48,803 nt of DNA from an uncultured Acidimicrobiales bacterium (GTDB lineage Bacteria; Actinomycetota; Acidimicrobiia; Acidimicrobiales; SHLQ01). Positions 7,450 to 15,720 of the stretch are shown piece by piece. Location of the stretch: NCBI GenBank assembly GCA_937922235.1, contig CAKZVC010000009.1, forward strand, positions 99,096 through 147,898. Reading direction: 5' to 3'. The position numbers were made by a program, and so were the translations under genes. Each line of letters begins with the position of its first letter. Position 1 is the first letter of the stretch. The notes beneath the pieces were generated by a model. It saw only the letters and a list, made by a program, of their open reading frames with translations, did no database searches and was not told the DNA's origin.

Positions 7450-9006
7450 ATGTCTCAGCAGTCGATGAGTGACCGAATTGCCGACCTCGAACGCCGTCGT
7501 GAAGAGGCGATCAACGCCGGTTCCGAGCGTTCGGTCGAGCGGCAAAAGTCGAAGGGCAAGATGCTCGCTCGCGAGCGCATCGACTACTTGCTCGACGACG
7601 GCTCATTCCACGAGCTCGACATGCTCGCCCGTCACCGAGCACTCGACAGCGGTATCGAAGAGCGTCCGTACACCGATGGTGTTGTCACCGGGTGGGGAAC
7701 GATCGACGGACGCAAAGTCTTCGTCTTTGCACAGGACTTCACCGTCTTTGGCGGCGCACTCGGCGAGGTCTTTGCCGAGAAGATCCACAAGGTGATGGAC
7801 CTCGCCAACAGTGTTGGCGCACCACTCATTGGCTTGAACGATGGCGCCGGTGCGCGCATCCAGGAGGGCGTCGTCAGCCTCGACGCCTATGGCGGCATCT
7901 TCTACCGCAACGTGCAAGCGTCCGGAGTCATCCCACAGATCAGCGTGATCCTCGGCCCATGCGCTGGTGGCGCGGTGTACAGCCCCGCAATGACCGACTT
8001 CATCTTCATGGTGCGCGAGAAGTCGCACATGTTCATCACCGGCCCTGATGTCGTGAAGACCGTGACCGGCGAAGAGGTCACCCTCGAAGAGCTCGGCGGT
8101 GCAAAGTCGCATGCATCGAAGTCGGGCGTGGCGACCTACACCGGCGAGAGCGAAGAAGATGTGCTCGACCAGGTGAAACTCCTGCTTACCTTCCTGCCGT
8201 CGAACAACCTCGATGTCCCACCAAGTATGGAGGCCGAGGACGACCCCGAGCGTCTGTGCCCGGAGCTTCGCGACATCCTCCCCGAGAGCAGCAACCAGCC
8301 CTACGACATGATCGACGTGATCCGTTCGGTCGTCGATGATGGGGAGTTCTTCGAGTACTTCGATTCGTGGGCTCAAAACATCGTGTGCGGTTTTGCCCGC
8401 ATCGACGGCAAGCCCGTCGGCGTCGTCGGTAACCAGCCGAAGGTGTTCGCCGGCGTGCTCGACATCAATTCGGCCGAGAAGGCGGCACGGTTCGTGCGCA
8501 CCTGCGATGCGTTCAACATTCCGTTGCTTACCTTCTGCGATGTGCCTGGCTTCTTGCCCGGCGTTGATCAGGAGCACGGCGGCATCATCCGCCATGGTGC
8601 CAAACTGCTCTACGCCTACTGCGAAGCAACGGTGCCACGAGTGCAGGTCATCACCCGCAAGGCCTACGGCGGTGCGTTCCTCGTCATGGACAGCAAGGCT
8701 GTCGGTTCCGACATGGCCTTCGCCTGGCCGAGCGCCGAGATGGCCGTGATGGGGCCACAAGGAGCGGTCGAGGTCATTCACCGGCGCGAGCTTCAGCAGG
8801 CAGCCGACCCGGCAGCCAAGCGAGCCGAACTTGTTGCCGACTACACCGAGAAGACCGCAAACCCGTACATCGCAGCTGAACGTGGCTACATCGACGAGGT
8901 CATCGATCCGGCCGAAACTCGCAAGGCTGTTGTTGGGGCGTTCCGTTTGCTCGAGACAAAGCAAGAGCGCATCCCCGAGCGCAAGCACGGAAACGTTCCG
9001 CTCTAG
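7450..9006 (+). CDS. Acyl-CoA carboxylase beta (carboxyltransferase) subunit
   Basis: The protein has 518 residues, the normal length for PccB/AccD-type carboxyltransferases, which move CO2 from biotin to acetyl- or propionyl-CoA. Both crotonase-like halves are present: the N-terminal one with [12 protein letters not shown] and [12 protein letters not shown] (the first oxyanion hole), and the C-terminal one with [20 protein letters not shown] and [16 protein letters not shown]. At the substrate-selecting position, which is Asp in propionyl-type enzymes (GGAYDVM), this protein has Leu411, so acetyl-CoA or a longer acyl-CoA may be preferred. A biotin-carrying alpha subunit is not in the window. 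An epsilon-like subunit follows after 2 bases. Confidence 0.93.
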   Translation: MSQQSMSDRIADLERRREEAINAGSERSVERQKSKGKMLARERIDYLLDDGSFHELDMLARHRALDSGIEERPYTDGVVTGWGTIDGRKVFVFAQDFTVFGGALGEVFAEKIHKVMDLANSVGAPLIGLNDGAGARIQEGVVSLDAYGGIFYRNVQASGVIPQISVILGPCAGGAVYSPAMTDFIFMVREKSHMFITGPDVVKTVTGEEVTLEELGGAKSHASKSGVATYTGESEEDVLDQVKLLLTFLPSNNLDVPPSMEAEDDPERLCPELRDILPESSNQPYDMIDVIRSVVDDGEFFEYFDSWAQNIVCGFARIDGKPVGVVGNQPKVFAGVLDINSAEKAARFVRTCDAFNIPLLTFCDVPGFLPGVDQEHGGIIRHGAKLLYAYCEATVPRVQVITRKAYGGAFLVMDSKAVGSDMAFAWPSAEMAVMGPQGAVEVIHRRELQQAADPAAKRAELVADYTEKTANPYIAAERGYIDEVIDPAETRKAVVGAFRLLETKQERIPERKHGNVPL

Positions 9007-9008
9007 TC

Positions 9009-9236
9009 ATGGACGACACGGTCACTCAAGAGCCCGAGACGTTTCACTTTCGGATCACCGACATCTCGCCGACGCCCGATAACGAAACGCTCGCGGCCAT
9101 CACCGCAGCGCTGACCGAGGCCTGGCCGCGCCCATCGACCGCCGCGGCCACCTCGATCACGATCGACACCGACTGGCGCTTCGGCCGCCGTCGCTGGCGC
9201 GCCCGCCAGATCCCACGACGCACATGGGGCCGCTAG
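9009..9236 (+). CDS. Acyl-CoA carboxylase epsilon-like subunit
   Basis: This 75-residue protein starts 3 bases after the beta-subunit stop codon. The middle reads ITDISPTPDNETLAAITAAL, recalling the G-x-PTxEELAAL helix of actinobacterial epsilon subunits, and the end is a basic, Trp-rich tail (WRFGRRRWRARQIPRRTWG), also usual for them. These subunits stabilise the alpha-beta complex. The assignment rests on position and this weak pattern. Its last 13 bases overlap the start of the lipoprotein gene. Confidence 0.55.
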   Translation: MDDTVTQEPETFHFRITDISPTPDNETLAAITAALTEAWPRPSTAAATSITIDTDWRFGRRRWRARQIPRRTWGR

Positions 9237-10483
9237 TTCGCAGCTTGCTGCTCGCGGTGGCGATCATCGCGACAGCGTGTTCTTCGCCCGAACCGCTGAT
9301 CGAGGCTGAGCCCGAGACGCCGGTCGAGCAAGAGACCGAGTCTGCAGACATCGTCGACTTCACCGCACCCGAAGTCCCCGAGTCGACCGAAGCGACAGAG
9401 CCGGACGATGCGTGTCGCAGCGACGTGCTGTTTCCAGCAGCTCGCACCGATGTGCGCATCGATGGCAATCGAGTAGCTGCCGGTGGACTCGACTTCGGCG
9501 CTTCGCCGCAAGCCAGAGTGGCATTGCCGGGCGAAGCCGAGTGGGTTGTTCCGGACCCGGCCGAGCCGAACGGCTGGTACGTGTCGCTCATCGACGGCAC
9601 AGCAGTGCGTGTCGATGGTTCTGGCGTGGTGAGTAATGCCGGTGATGCTCCGGTTGGTCCTCCCGAACTCGCTGCCGATGGCACCGTGATCTCCGCGTTT
9701 GCCAACCATGGTCTGTTCACCGATCCGCTGCCCGACGGCCGGGTGGTGAGCGCCGGCGATGTTGCCGTGGTGCTTGCTGGACCGACCGGCTTGTACGGCC
9801 ACGGGGTGTTGGGCGATTCGATCGAGGCGTCCGCAATCGAGTTCGTCGACTTGTGTACCGGCGAGCGTGGCCGAATCGAAATCGCTCCGCCCGACGTGAT
9901 CGAAGGCGTGGCGCCGATGCTCGCCGACGTCGATGGCGATTCCGAGCTCGAGATCGTCGTCACCCTTGCCAACGGCAGCGTCGGGGCTCGGCTTGCTGTC
10001 TATGAGTTCAACGGCATGCGGCTCGCCGAGTCCGAACCGATCGGCACCGGCAACCGATGGCGGAACCAGCTTGCTGCAGCACCGTTCGGCCCCGACGGGC
10101 AGATCGAAATCGTTGATGTGCGCACTCCGCACATCGGTGGAACCGTCCAAGCCTTTGCGCTCGATTTCACCGGCGATGTGCCCACGCTTGAACGAGTCGC
10201 CGCCTCCGATAACGAGTACACGAGCCACGTGATTCGCTCCGGCAACCTCGACATGGCTTTGGCGATCGACGCGAACCTCGACGGTCGTCTCGACGCGCTC
10301 GTGCCAACATCCGATCGCGGTGCGCTCGTCGCTCTCACCCGGACGACCGAGGCGGATGGCTGGGCCGCAGTTGCGGAGGTAGCGCTGGACAGCGTCCTCA
10401 CGTCGAACCTGGCCACACAGACCGTCGACGGTCGGACCACAGTGGCCGCCGCAAGCAGCAACGTGTTGCTCGTCGTTGGCTAG
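9224..10483 (+). CDS. Secreted lipoprotein with FG-GAP/VCBS-like repeats
   Basis: The 419-residue protein starts with a lipoprotein signal (SLLLAVAIIATACSS; Cys19 or so) and an acidic Glu/Pro/Thr spacer to about residue 65. The rest is probably a beta-propeller: ADVDGDSELEIVV (about 229-241) and AIDANLDGRLDALV (about 342-355) are Asp-rich loops of the FG-GAP/VCBS kind that bind calcium. No catalytic motif is visible. The ATG overlaps the previous gene, so translation is likely coupled to the carboxylase operon, although no functional link is apparent. Confidence 0.6.
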   Translation: MGPLVRSLLLAVAIIATACSSPEPLIEAEPETPVEQETESADIVDFTAPEVPESTEATEPDDACRSDVLFPAARTDVRIDGNRVAAGGLDFGASPQARVALPGEAEWVVPDPAEPNGWYVSLIDGTAVRVDGSGVVSNAGDAPVGPPELAADGTVISAFANHGLFTDPLPDGRVVSAGDVAVVLAGPTGLYGHGVLGDSIEASAIEFVDLCTGERGRIEIAPPDVIEGVAPMLADVDGDSELEIVVTLANGSVGARLAVYEFNGMRLAESEPIGTGNRWRNQLAAAPFGPDGQIEIVDVRTPHIGGTVQAFALDFTGDVPTLERVAASDNEYTSHVIRSGNLDMALAIDANLDGRLDALVPTSDRGALVALTRTTEADGWAAVAEVALDSVLTSNLATQTVDGRTTVAAASSNVLLVVG

Positions 10484-10492
10484 TTCTGCGGG

Positions 10493-10885
10493 TTAGGTCT
10501 GCTCGTTGAGCTGCTTGATGAGCGTCTTGGTGGCGATCTGGCGGTACGAGTCTTCGACGAGCTCGGCCACTTCGTCCCAGTCGGGTGTGCCCGTCAGGTC
10601 GTAGCCGAGCCAGCCGTACGGCCCCCAGTACGCAGGCACGAAGACGCGGTCGTGTTGTTCGAGCGCCACCCGCTCGTCCTCGTCGGCGAGAAACACCGCC
10701 GACTGGTCGTAACGCGGCGCATCAGGACCCTTCGTCGTCGCCCCGTAGATGGCGAAGATCTTCTTCGTAAAGAAGCAGGGCCGACCGTGCGACACCTTTT
10801 CATTCGCGCCGGGAAACGCCATGCAGATTTTCCGGAACGTTGCGAGAACCGGATCGTCGGGGTCGAAGTTCGGAGGATGCGCCAT
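10493..10885 (-). CDS. MmcQ/YjbR family protein
   Basis: The 130-residue protein has the YjbR layout: an N-terminal helix with FRKICMAFPGANEKVSHGRP, then FFTKKIFAIYG, SAVFLADEDER and a C-terminal GWLGYDLTGTPDWDEVAELVEDSYRQ helix pair. YjbR proteins share the CyaY-like fold and are thought to bind DNA, but their cellular role is unknown. The ATG at 10885 is chosen because TACTGT ends 6 nt upstream on the minus strand, and the longer frame beyond it would overlap the divergent dehydrogenase. It ends 9 bases after the convergent lipoprotein gene. Confidence 0.82.
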   Translation of the reverse strand: MAHPPNFDPDDPVLATFRKICMAFPGANEKVSHGRPCFFTKKIFAIYGATTKGPDAPRYDQSAVFLADEDERVALEQHDRVFVPAYWGPYGWLGYDLTGTPDWDEVAELVEDSYRQIATKTLIKQLNEQT

Positions 10886-10891
10886 TTCTCG

Positions 10892-10897
10892 ACAGTA
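10892..10897 (-). promoter_or_regulatory. -10 box TACTGT of the YjbR gene
   Basis: On the minus strand TACTGT is followed by 6 nt and ATG 10885. It is back to back with the TAGGTT box of the divergent dehydrogenase gene, 18 bases away. Confidence 0.45.
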
Positions 10898-10914
10898 GTT
10901 CGAGTCGATGTCGC

Positions 10915-10920
10915 TAGGTT
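10915..10920 (+). promoter_or_regulatory. -10 box TAGGTT of the dehydrogenase operon
   Basis: TAGGTT is followed by 6 nt (CGAAGG) and ATG 10927. It would drive the dehydrogenase, MFS and flavin-enzyme genes as one leaderless operon. Confidence 0.5.
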
Positions 10921-10926
10921 CGAAGG

Positions 10927-11928
10927 ATGACATCTCCACTTCGCTTCGGCATTCTCGGTGCAGCTCGCATTGCGCCCAAAGCTCTCGTGCAGCCACTCGG
11001 CAAGGTCGACTCGGCAGTCGTCACTCGGGTCGCTGCGCGGAGCCCCGAGCGGGCTGCGGCCTTTGCCGCCGAGCATGACATTCCCGAGGTCAGCGAAAGC
11101 TACGACGCGTTGCTTGCTGCCGACGACGTCGATGTGGTCTACAACCCGTTGCCGATGAACCTTCATGCCGAGTGGACGATTAAGGCCCTGCGAGCCGGCA
11201 AGCACGTGTTGTGTGAGAAGCCCTTCGCGAGCAACGCTGCCGAAGCTGAAGAGATGGTGCGGGTTGCAAACGAAACTGGCCTCGTCCTCGGGGAAGCGTT
11301 TCACCACCGCTACCACCCAATGTTTGTGCGCATCCTCGAGCTGGTCGCTGCTGGAACGATCGGCGAGCTGACCAGGATCGACGCCGCGTTCAACATCACG
11401 ATTCGCAAACCCGACATCCGGTGGAACTACGACACGTCGGGCGGGTCGCTGATGGACCTCGGCTGCTACCCACTGATCTGGACCCGTCACGTGATCCAAG
11501 CAGCACACCCGGGTGCTGAACCCACGGTCGTGTCGGCCGAGGCGGTGGAGGAGCCCGACAAGATCGACTCCTCGATTTGGGCTGAGCTCTCGTTTCCGAG
11601 CGGAGCTACGGCTCGTGTCGAGAGCTCGATGACGACGCCGTCCTCGGATGCTTCTGTCGGTCTTTCGATCACCGGAACAAACGGGTCGATTTCGACGTCG
11701 AACGCCATCGCCCCACATGATGGACATGTGCTGACCGTGCGTACCGAAGGTGGCGAAACCTCTGGCGAGATTCCGGGCGGAACCACGTATGAACACATGT
11801 GCCGGGCCTTCTGCGACCACCTCGTACACGGCACCGAGTTCCCGACCATGGCTACTGACTCGATTGCGAACATGGCCGCAATCGATTCGATCTACACGGC
11901 CGCCGGCCTTCCGATTCGCGGCATGTAG
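10927..11928 (+). CDS. Gfo/Idh/MocA family NAD(P)-dependent oxidoreductase
   Basis: The 333-residue protein has an N-terminal Rossmann fold (FGILGAARIAPKAL, residues about 6-19), the conserved YNPLPMNLHAEWTIKAL and CEKPFASN segment around residues 77-107 (the EKP motif that contacts nicotinamide and substrate), and the C-terminal alpha/beta domain with EAFHHRYHP and GGSLMDLGCYPL. These enzymes oxidise or reduce sugar and inositol-like compounds or dihydrodiols. The specific substrate is unknown. It is the first gene of a tight operon; its stop codon shares one base with the next GTG start. Confidence 0.9.
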   Translation: MTSPLRFGILGAARIAPKALVQPLGKVDSAVVTRVAARSPERAAAFAAEHDIPEVSESYDALLAADDVDVVYNPLPMNLHAEWTIKALRAGKHVLCEKPFASNAAEAEEMVRVANETGLVLGEAFHHRYHPMFVRILELVAAGTIGELTRIDAAFNITIRKPDIRWNYDTSGGSLMDLGCYPLIWTRHVIQAAHPGAEPTVVSAEAVEEPDKIDSSIWAELSFPSGATARVESSMTTPSSDASVGLSITGTNGSISTSNAIAPHDGHVLTVRTEGGETSGEIPGGTTYEHMCRAFCDHLVHGTEFPTMATDSIANMAAIDSIYTAAGLPIRGM

Positions 11929-13175
11929 TGGACACCTCGCCGCAGCAGGTCCAGCGGGTGTACCTGACGCTGACATTCCTGGCGACCTTTGCGGCGTCCA
12001 TCATCCGTGGCATCGACGCACTGTTTCTCCTCGATGCCGGACTGAGAACCGACCAAGTGTTCTTGGTCTACGCATTTCTCACTGCAGGAACTGTGCTCTT
12101 CGAGATACCCACCGGTGCTGTAGCCGACGTGAAGGGACGACGGTTGTCGTACCTCATCGGCGCGGCGGCGCTTGCGGCAAGCACGCTGGCCTACTGGTTC
12201 CTTTGGCAGACGGGAGCCGGGTTCATCTGGTTTGCTGCGGCGACCTTCTTGTTCGGAGTTGCCTACACCTTCTTCTCCGGAGCGACTGAGGCGTGGCTCG
12301 TCGACGCCCTTGCCGCCACCGGGTTCGAGGGCGAGATCGAGTCGGTGTTTGCGAAGAACCAGGTTGCCCTCGGAGTCGCCATGTTGACCGGCACATTGGC
12401 GGGCGGGCTGCTCGCCCAACTCACCAACCTTGGCGTTCCCTACCTCCTGCGGGCGGGCCTTCTCGTCGCAACGTTGGTCGTCGCCTTCCGGTCGATGCAC
12501 GACCTCGGGTTCACCCCGCACGCAGACGAATCGTTCGTACGCTCGATCCGTCAGACCACCAAGGTGTCTATCGACCTCGGCCTACGCGTCGCGTCGATTC
12601 GATGGATGACCATCGCTGGTGCGTTTCTGTTCGCGGTCATGGGCTTCGTCTTCTACGGCATGCAGCCATATCTGCTCGAGCTGTACGGCGATGAGTCGGC
12701 GTACGTCGTGGCATCGATCGCGGCCACGATCGTGGCTGGTGCGCAGATCTTGGGTGGCATGAGCTCGGGGTTTGTGCGCAGCAAGTTCACCAGCAGGACT
12801 GGGTTGATCGCTGCGGCATCAATCGTGAGCGCTACCGCAGTTATTGCGATCGGGTTTAGTCGGAACTTCTACCTTGTGATCGCGCTGTTGACGTTCTGGT
12901 CGATGGCTGTGGCCGTGATCTTCCCGGTTCGCCAGGCGTACCTCAACGCACAGATCGATTCACAGAATCGGGCGACCGTGCTGTCGGTTGATTCGCTCGT
13001 GTCCTCGGCTGGCGGGATCGTCGCCCAGCCAACGTTGGGTCGTATCGCGAACGGTTCTGGATTCGGGACCGCCTTTATGGCCGCCGGGATCGTCCAACTC
13101 GGGGCCCTACCATTTCTGTGGCTTGCTCGAAACCGCTGCCCGGATGGGAGCGACAGGATTACCATACTTTCATGA
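11928..13175 (+). CDS. MFS transporter
   Basis: The protein has 415 residues and about twelve membrane helices. Loop 2-3 holds EIPTGAVADVKGRRLSY, a good match to the MFS motif A GxxADRxGRR. Residues such as FFSGATEAWLVDAL in the fourth and fifth helices occur in drug/H+ antiporter-like members. The start is a GTG at 11928 that overlaps the previous stop codon by one base, which implies coupled translation. It may export or import the compound handled by the flanking oxidoreductases. Confidence 0.85.
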   Translation: MDTSPQQVQRVYLTLTFLATFAASIIRGIDALFLLDAGLRTDQVFLVYAFLTAGTVLFEIPTGAVADVKGRRLSYLIGAAALAASTLAYWFLWQTGAGFIWFAAATFLFGVAYTFFSGATEAWLVDALAATGFEGEIESVFAKNQVALGVAMLTGTLAGGLLAQLTNLGVPYLLRAGLLVATLVVAFRSMHDLGFTPHADESFVRSIRQTTKVSIDLGLRVASIRWMTIAGAFLFAVMGFVFYGMQPYLLELYGDESAYVVASIAATIVAGAQILGGMSSGFVRSKFTSRTGLIAAASIVSATAVIAIGFSRNFYLVIALLTFWSMAVAVIFPVRQAYLNAQIDSQNRATVLSVDSLVSSAGGIVAQPTLGRIANGSGFGTAFMAAGIVQLGALPFLWLARNRCPDGSDRITILS

Positions 13176-14026
13176 CCAGAATTGGGGCGATGATTCGCCG
13201 GGACATCGCACCCGAAGACGTGCCCGCACATGCGGCGAACATCGGTCCGGCGTTCGATGAGCTCTGGGTTGTCGAGGATGTGCCGTTCGCTGGGGGCATT
13301 TCCCAGATCGCCGCAGTGCTTGCGGCAACCAACGATGTTGTGGTTGGTCATGGCATTGCCCCTGCACCGTTCCGCAACCCAATGGCACTCGCCATGGAGT
13401 GGGCGACGCTTGAGCGGCTCTACCCTGGACGGCTGTCGTGCGGGATTGGTCATGGATTCCAGCGCTGGATGAAGGCCATTGGCGAAGGCGTCGATTCGCC
13501 GCTCACACTTCTCGAAGAAACCATCTGCGACACCAAGGCACTTCTGCGGGGCAAGGACCCGAAATCGCAAGGCCGCTACCGGTCGACCTCGGGATACACC
13601 CTCGAATTTCCGCCGACGAGCCCGCTTCCCATTTCGGCGGGCGTTGTTGGGCCAAAGTCGCTGAAGCTGTCCGGCCGGGTGGCCGATGGAACGATCCTCC
13701 CGGAGAGCGCCTCGCCCGAAGACGTCGGAACGGCTCGGGCGATCATCAACGAAGGACGGATCGAGGGCTCACGCATCGACCGCCACACCATCACCGTGTT
13801 TGTCGGCATCTATTGCGGTGACCTCGCCGAGCTCGGCCCGCCGCCCGAAGGTCAGATCCAGGGAGGCTGGGATGTTGTCGAGGCCGAAGCGGATGTCGCG
13901 GCGGCCAAGCTTCAAACCATGATCGACTCGGAAGCCGACTCGGTGGTGTTGGTGCCGTTCGGCCCCGACCCGATCGGTCAGCTCGATCGACTTGTCGCCG
14001 ACGTTATGCCGTTGCTCTCGCTGTAG
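13172..14026 (+). CDS. LLM-class flavin-dependent oxidoreductase
   Basis: The 284-residue protein is a TIM-barrel luciferase-like monooxygenase. Features include DELWVVEDVPFAGGIS near the N-terminus (normally strand 2), GHGIAPAPFRNP, the helix MEWATLERLYPGRLSCGIGHG (the LERLYPGR motif of F420- or FMN-dependent members), and SPLPISAGVVGPKSLKLSGRVADG. It is shorter than the usual 300-350 residues. ATG 13172 overlaps the MFS stop codon in an ATGA, so translation is coupled. Whether the cofactor is F420 or FMN cannot be told. Confidence 0.85.
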   Translation: MTRIGAMIRRDIAPEDVPAHAANIGPAFDELWVVEDVPFAGGISQIAAVLAATNDVVVGHGIAPAPFRNPMALAMEWATLERLYPGRLSCGIGHGFQRWMKAIGEGVDSPLTLLEETICDTKALLRGKDPKSQGRYRSTSGYTLEFPPTSPLPISAGVVGPKSLKLSGRVADGTILPESASPEDVGTARAIINEGRIEGSRIDRHTITVFVGIYCGDLAELGPPPEGQIQGGWDVVEAEADVAAAKLQTMIDSEADSVVLVPFGPDPIGQLDRLVADVMPLLSL

Positions 14027-14046
14027 ACGCTGTAGAGCTCTAGCGA

Positions 14047-14880
14047 CTAGAGATCAGCGATAGCGACTTCGATGCGATCTTGATGCCATTCGGTTGCGGC
14101 TTCCAGCGCTTCGCTGGCCTTACCGACCAAGTCCCGCACTTCGAATGCATGTGCGGGATAGCACGCAACGCCGGCCCACAACGTGAGCCCTTCATGCTCC
14201 TCAGCGATCCGACGACGAATTCGTTCGACCGTCCACACAGCGCCGTTCTCCGGAGTGTCTTCGAGCACAAGGGCGTAGAGGCCCTTGCTTGTGCGACAGG
14301 CCGTGTCTGATTCGCGAAGAGTCGCGATGAGGTGGTCGGACACGATCATTGGATCGGCCTGATGACGATCGTCGCCAGATCCGCCAGTGACCTCGACCAG
14401 CACAACTGCAACTGGGCGAAGATGTCGACGAGCAGCAGCGACGCGAGCTTCGACTGCGGCCCGGAAGTAGGTCTCGGTGTACAGGCCGGTAGCGGGGTCG
14501 GTGATGGCCTGGCGGGCAGTCGCGCCGGTGAGCTGAATCTCGTTCTTGATCTCTTCTTCGACCCGTTCGGCGCGAGCTTGCTCGGTTGCTTGGGTCGCGG
14601 CGAGCTCGGTTCCGAGCGAACGGACGGCATCTTCGGCGGTGATGCGAGCCTGCACCTGCGAGGTGACCGCGTCCTCGAGACCAGCCGACTGTTTGCGTTC
14701 GTTTTCGAGCTCGGTGTTCAGGGTCTTGATGTCGCGAGACAAGATCACACCAGCGATGGCCGAACCGAGTGCAGCAATGCCAGCAAACAGTCCGATCCAG
14801 GTGCCCTCGAACACGCTGAGAAGGCCGAGCACAAAGCCGGTAACGCCAACGGTGATCGTCACGAACGCGCGGGAATCCAT
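14047..14880 (-). CDS. Membrane protein with degenerate GGDEF domain
   Basis: This 277-residue protein has two membrane helices (residues about 7-47), a coiled coil (about 50-120, rich in Glu and Lys), and a C-terminal GGDEF-type fold that starts at TDPATGLYTETYF (about 127-139), the usual D-x-LTGLxNRRxF opening. The signature GGDEF hairpin is replaced by SKGLYALVLEDTP around residues 198-210, and the metal-binding Asp of the first strand is Glu or Val, so cyclic di-GMP synthesis is not expected. It could be a sensor or scaffold. Convergent with the flavin-enzyme gene. Confidence 0.7.
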   Translation of the reverse strand: MDSRAFVTITVGVTGFVLGLLSVFEGTWIGLFAGIAALGSAIAGVILSRDIKTLNTELENERKQSAGLEDAVTSQVQARITAEDAVRSLGTELAATQATEQARAERVEEEIKNEIQLTGATARQAITDPATGLYTETYFRAAVEARVAAARRHLRPVAVVLVEVTGGSGDDRHQADPMIVSDHLIATLRESDTACRTSKGLYALVLEDTPENGAVWTVERIRRRIAEEHEGLTLWAGVACYPAHAFEVRDLVGKASEALEAATEWHQDRIEVAIADL

Positions 14881-14940
14881 CAGATCATCTGCTTCGGTTC
14901 GTGCGTTACGTTTCTCAAGACATTCCTCTAGTTGTGCCGG

Positions 14941-15594
14941 TCACGGTGACGTGAACGACGGGCGGTCACTGTTGACCGCCTTATCCAATCGCCGAAGGTA
15001 CTCGTTTCGTGATAGGTCGATAGCGCCAAGCGATGACAAATGTGGTGTCATCCATTGCACATCAAAAAGCTCGATTCCCATGTCTTTCAACGTTTTTGTC
15101 AGGAATACGAGCGCGGCCTTCGATGCGTCGGTTTCGGTGTGAAACATCGATTCGCCCGCAAACATGCCGCCGACGCTGATCCCATAGACCCCACCAACAA
15201 GCTCGCCATCAGCATTTCGTGTCTCAAAGGAATGTGCCCAACCAAGTTCGTGAAGCCTCGTGTAGGCGTTCATGATCTGTGAATCGATCCACCCGTGGGG
15301 CCGGTCGGGATTGGCACACGCCTGCATCACCTCGATGAACGACGTGTTGATCGTGAACGAGAACGACCGCATCGACTTCGCCAGCGATCGGGACACATGC
15401 ATGTCGATGGGCATGACCGCACGTGGGTCGGGCGACCACCAAGCAACCGGGCCATCGGGTTCGAGCGGCATGGGGAAGAGACCTTGGGAATACGCCGCAA
15501 GAACAGTGTCGGGTTCAAGGTCGGCGCCGATGCCAACAATGCCGTGTTCGTCGGCGCTATCGGCCGGTGGGAACACCCACGAGCTTCCGGTCAT
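14941..15594 (-). CDS. aat: Leucyl/phenylalanyl-tRNA--protein transferase
   Basis: The protein has 217 residues, the typical length. It has the family opening FPPADSADEHGIVGIGADLEP, followed by AYSQGLFPM and AWWSPDPRAVMP, and the active-site region HGWIDSQIMNAYTRLHELGWAHSFE (in two parts), GGVYGISVGGMFAGESMF and LFDVQWMTPHLSSLGA. The enzyme transfers Leu or Phe from tRNA to the N-terminus of proteins that begin with Lys or Arg, marking them for ClpS/ClpAP degradation. A 31-codon membrane ORF lies 6 bases upstream on the same strand. Confidence 0.95.
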   Translation of the reverse strand: MTGSSWVFPPADSADEHGIVGIGADLEPDTVLAAYSQGLFPMPLEPDGPVAWWSPDPRAVMPIDMHVSRSLAKSMRSFSFTINTSFIEVMQACANPDRPHGWIDSQIMNAYTRLHELGWAHSFETRNADGELVGGVYGISVGGMFAGESMFHTETDASKAALVFLTKTLKDMGIELFDVQWMTPHLSSLGAIDLSRNEYLRRLDKAVNSDRPSFTSP

Positions 15595-15600
15595 GGGGTC

Positions 15601-15696
15601 TTAGGTGAAGGCGATCGCGATCAACGGGGCCAGAAGGCCGATGATGAGCAGGACGCCGAGGGCAATGATGCAGCCGCGCTGGGTTTCTGGAGACAC
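15601..15696 (-). CDS. Tiny single-helix membrane protein (31 aa)
   Basis: A GTG at 15696 opens a frame of 31 codons: a short polar N-terminus (VSPETQRGC) and one hydrophobic helix (IIALGVLLIIGLLAPLIAIA). It ends TAA 6 bases before the aat ATG. The composition is typical of small actinobacterial membrane proteins next to housekeeping genes. No Shine-Dalgarno is evident, so it may be leaderless or untranslated. The function is unknown. Confidence 0.4.
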   Translation of the reverse strand: MSPETQRGCIIALGVLLIIGLLAPLIAIAFT

Positions 15697-15720
15697 GATG
15701 CAACGTTACCGTGATCTGCC

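Noticed and set aside
7603..8988. Minus-strand frame of 461 codons opposite the carboxylase
   Set aside because: The plus-strand gene has all carboxyltransferase motifs; the opposite frame is only GC-driven.
14024..14049. Palindrome TAGAGCTCTA between convergent genes as terminator
   Set aside because: The stem would have no loop and there is no T-run on either strand.
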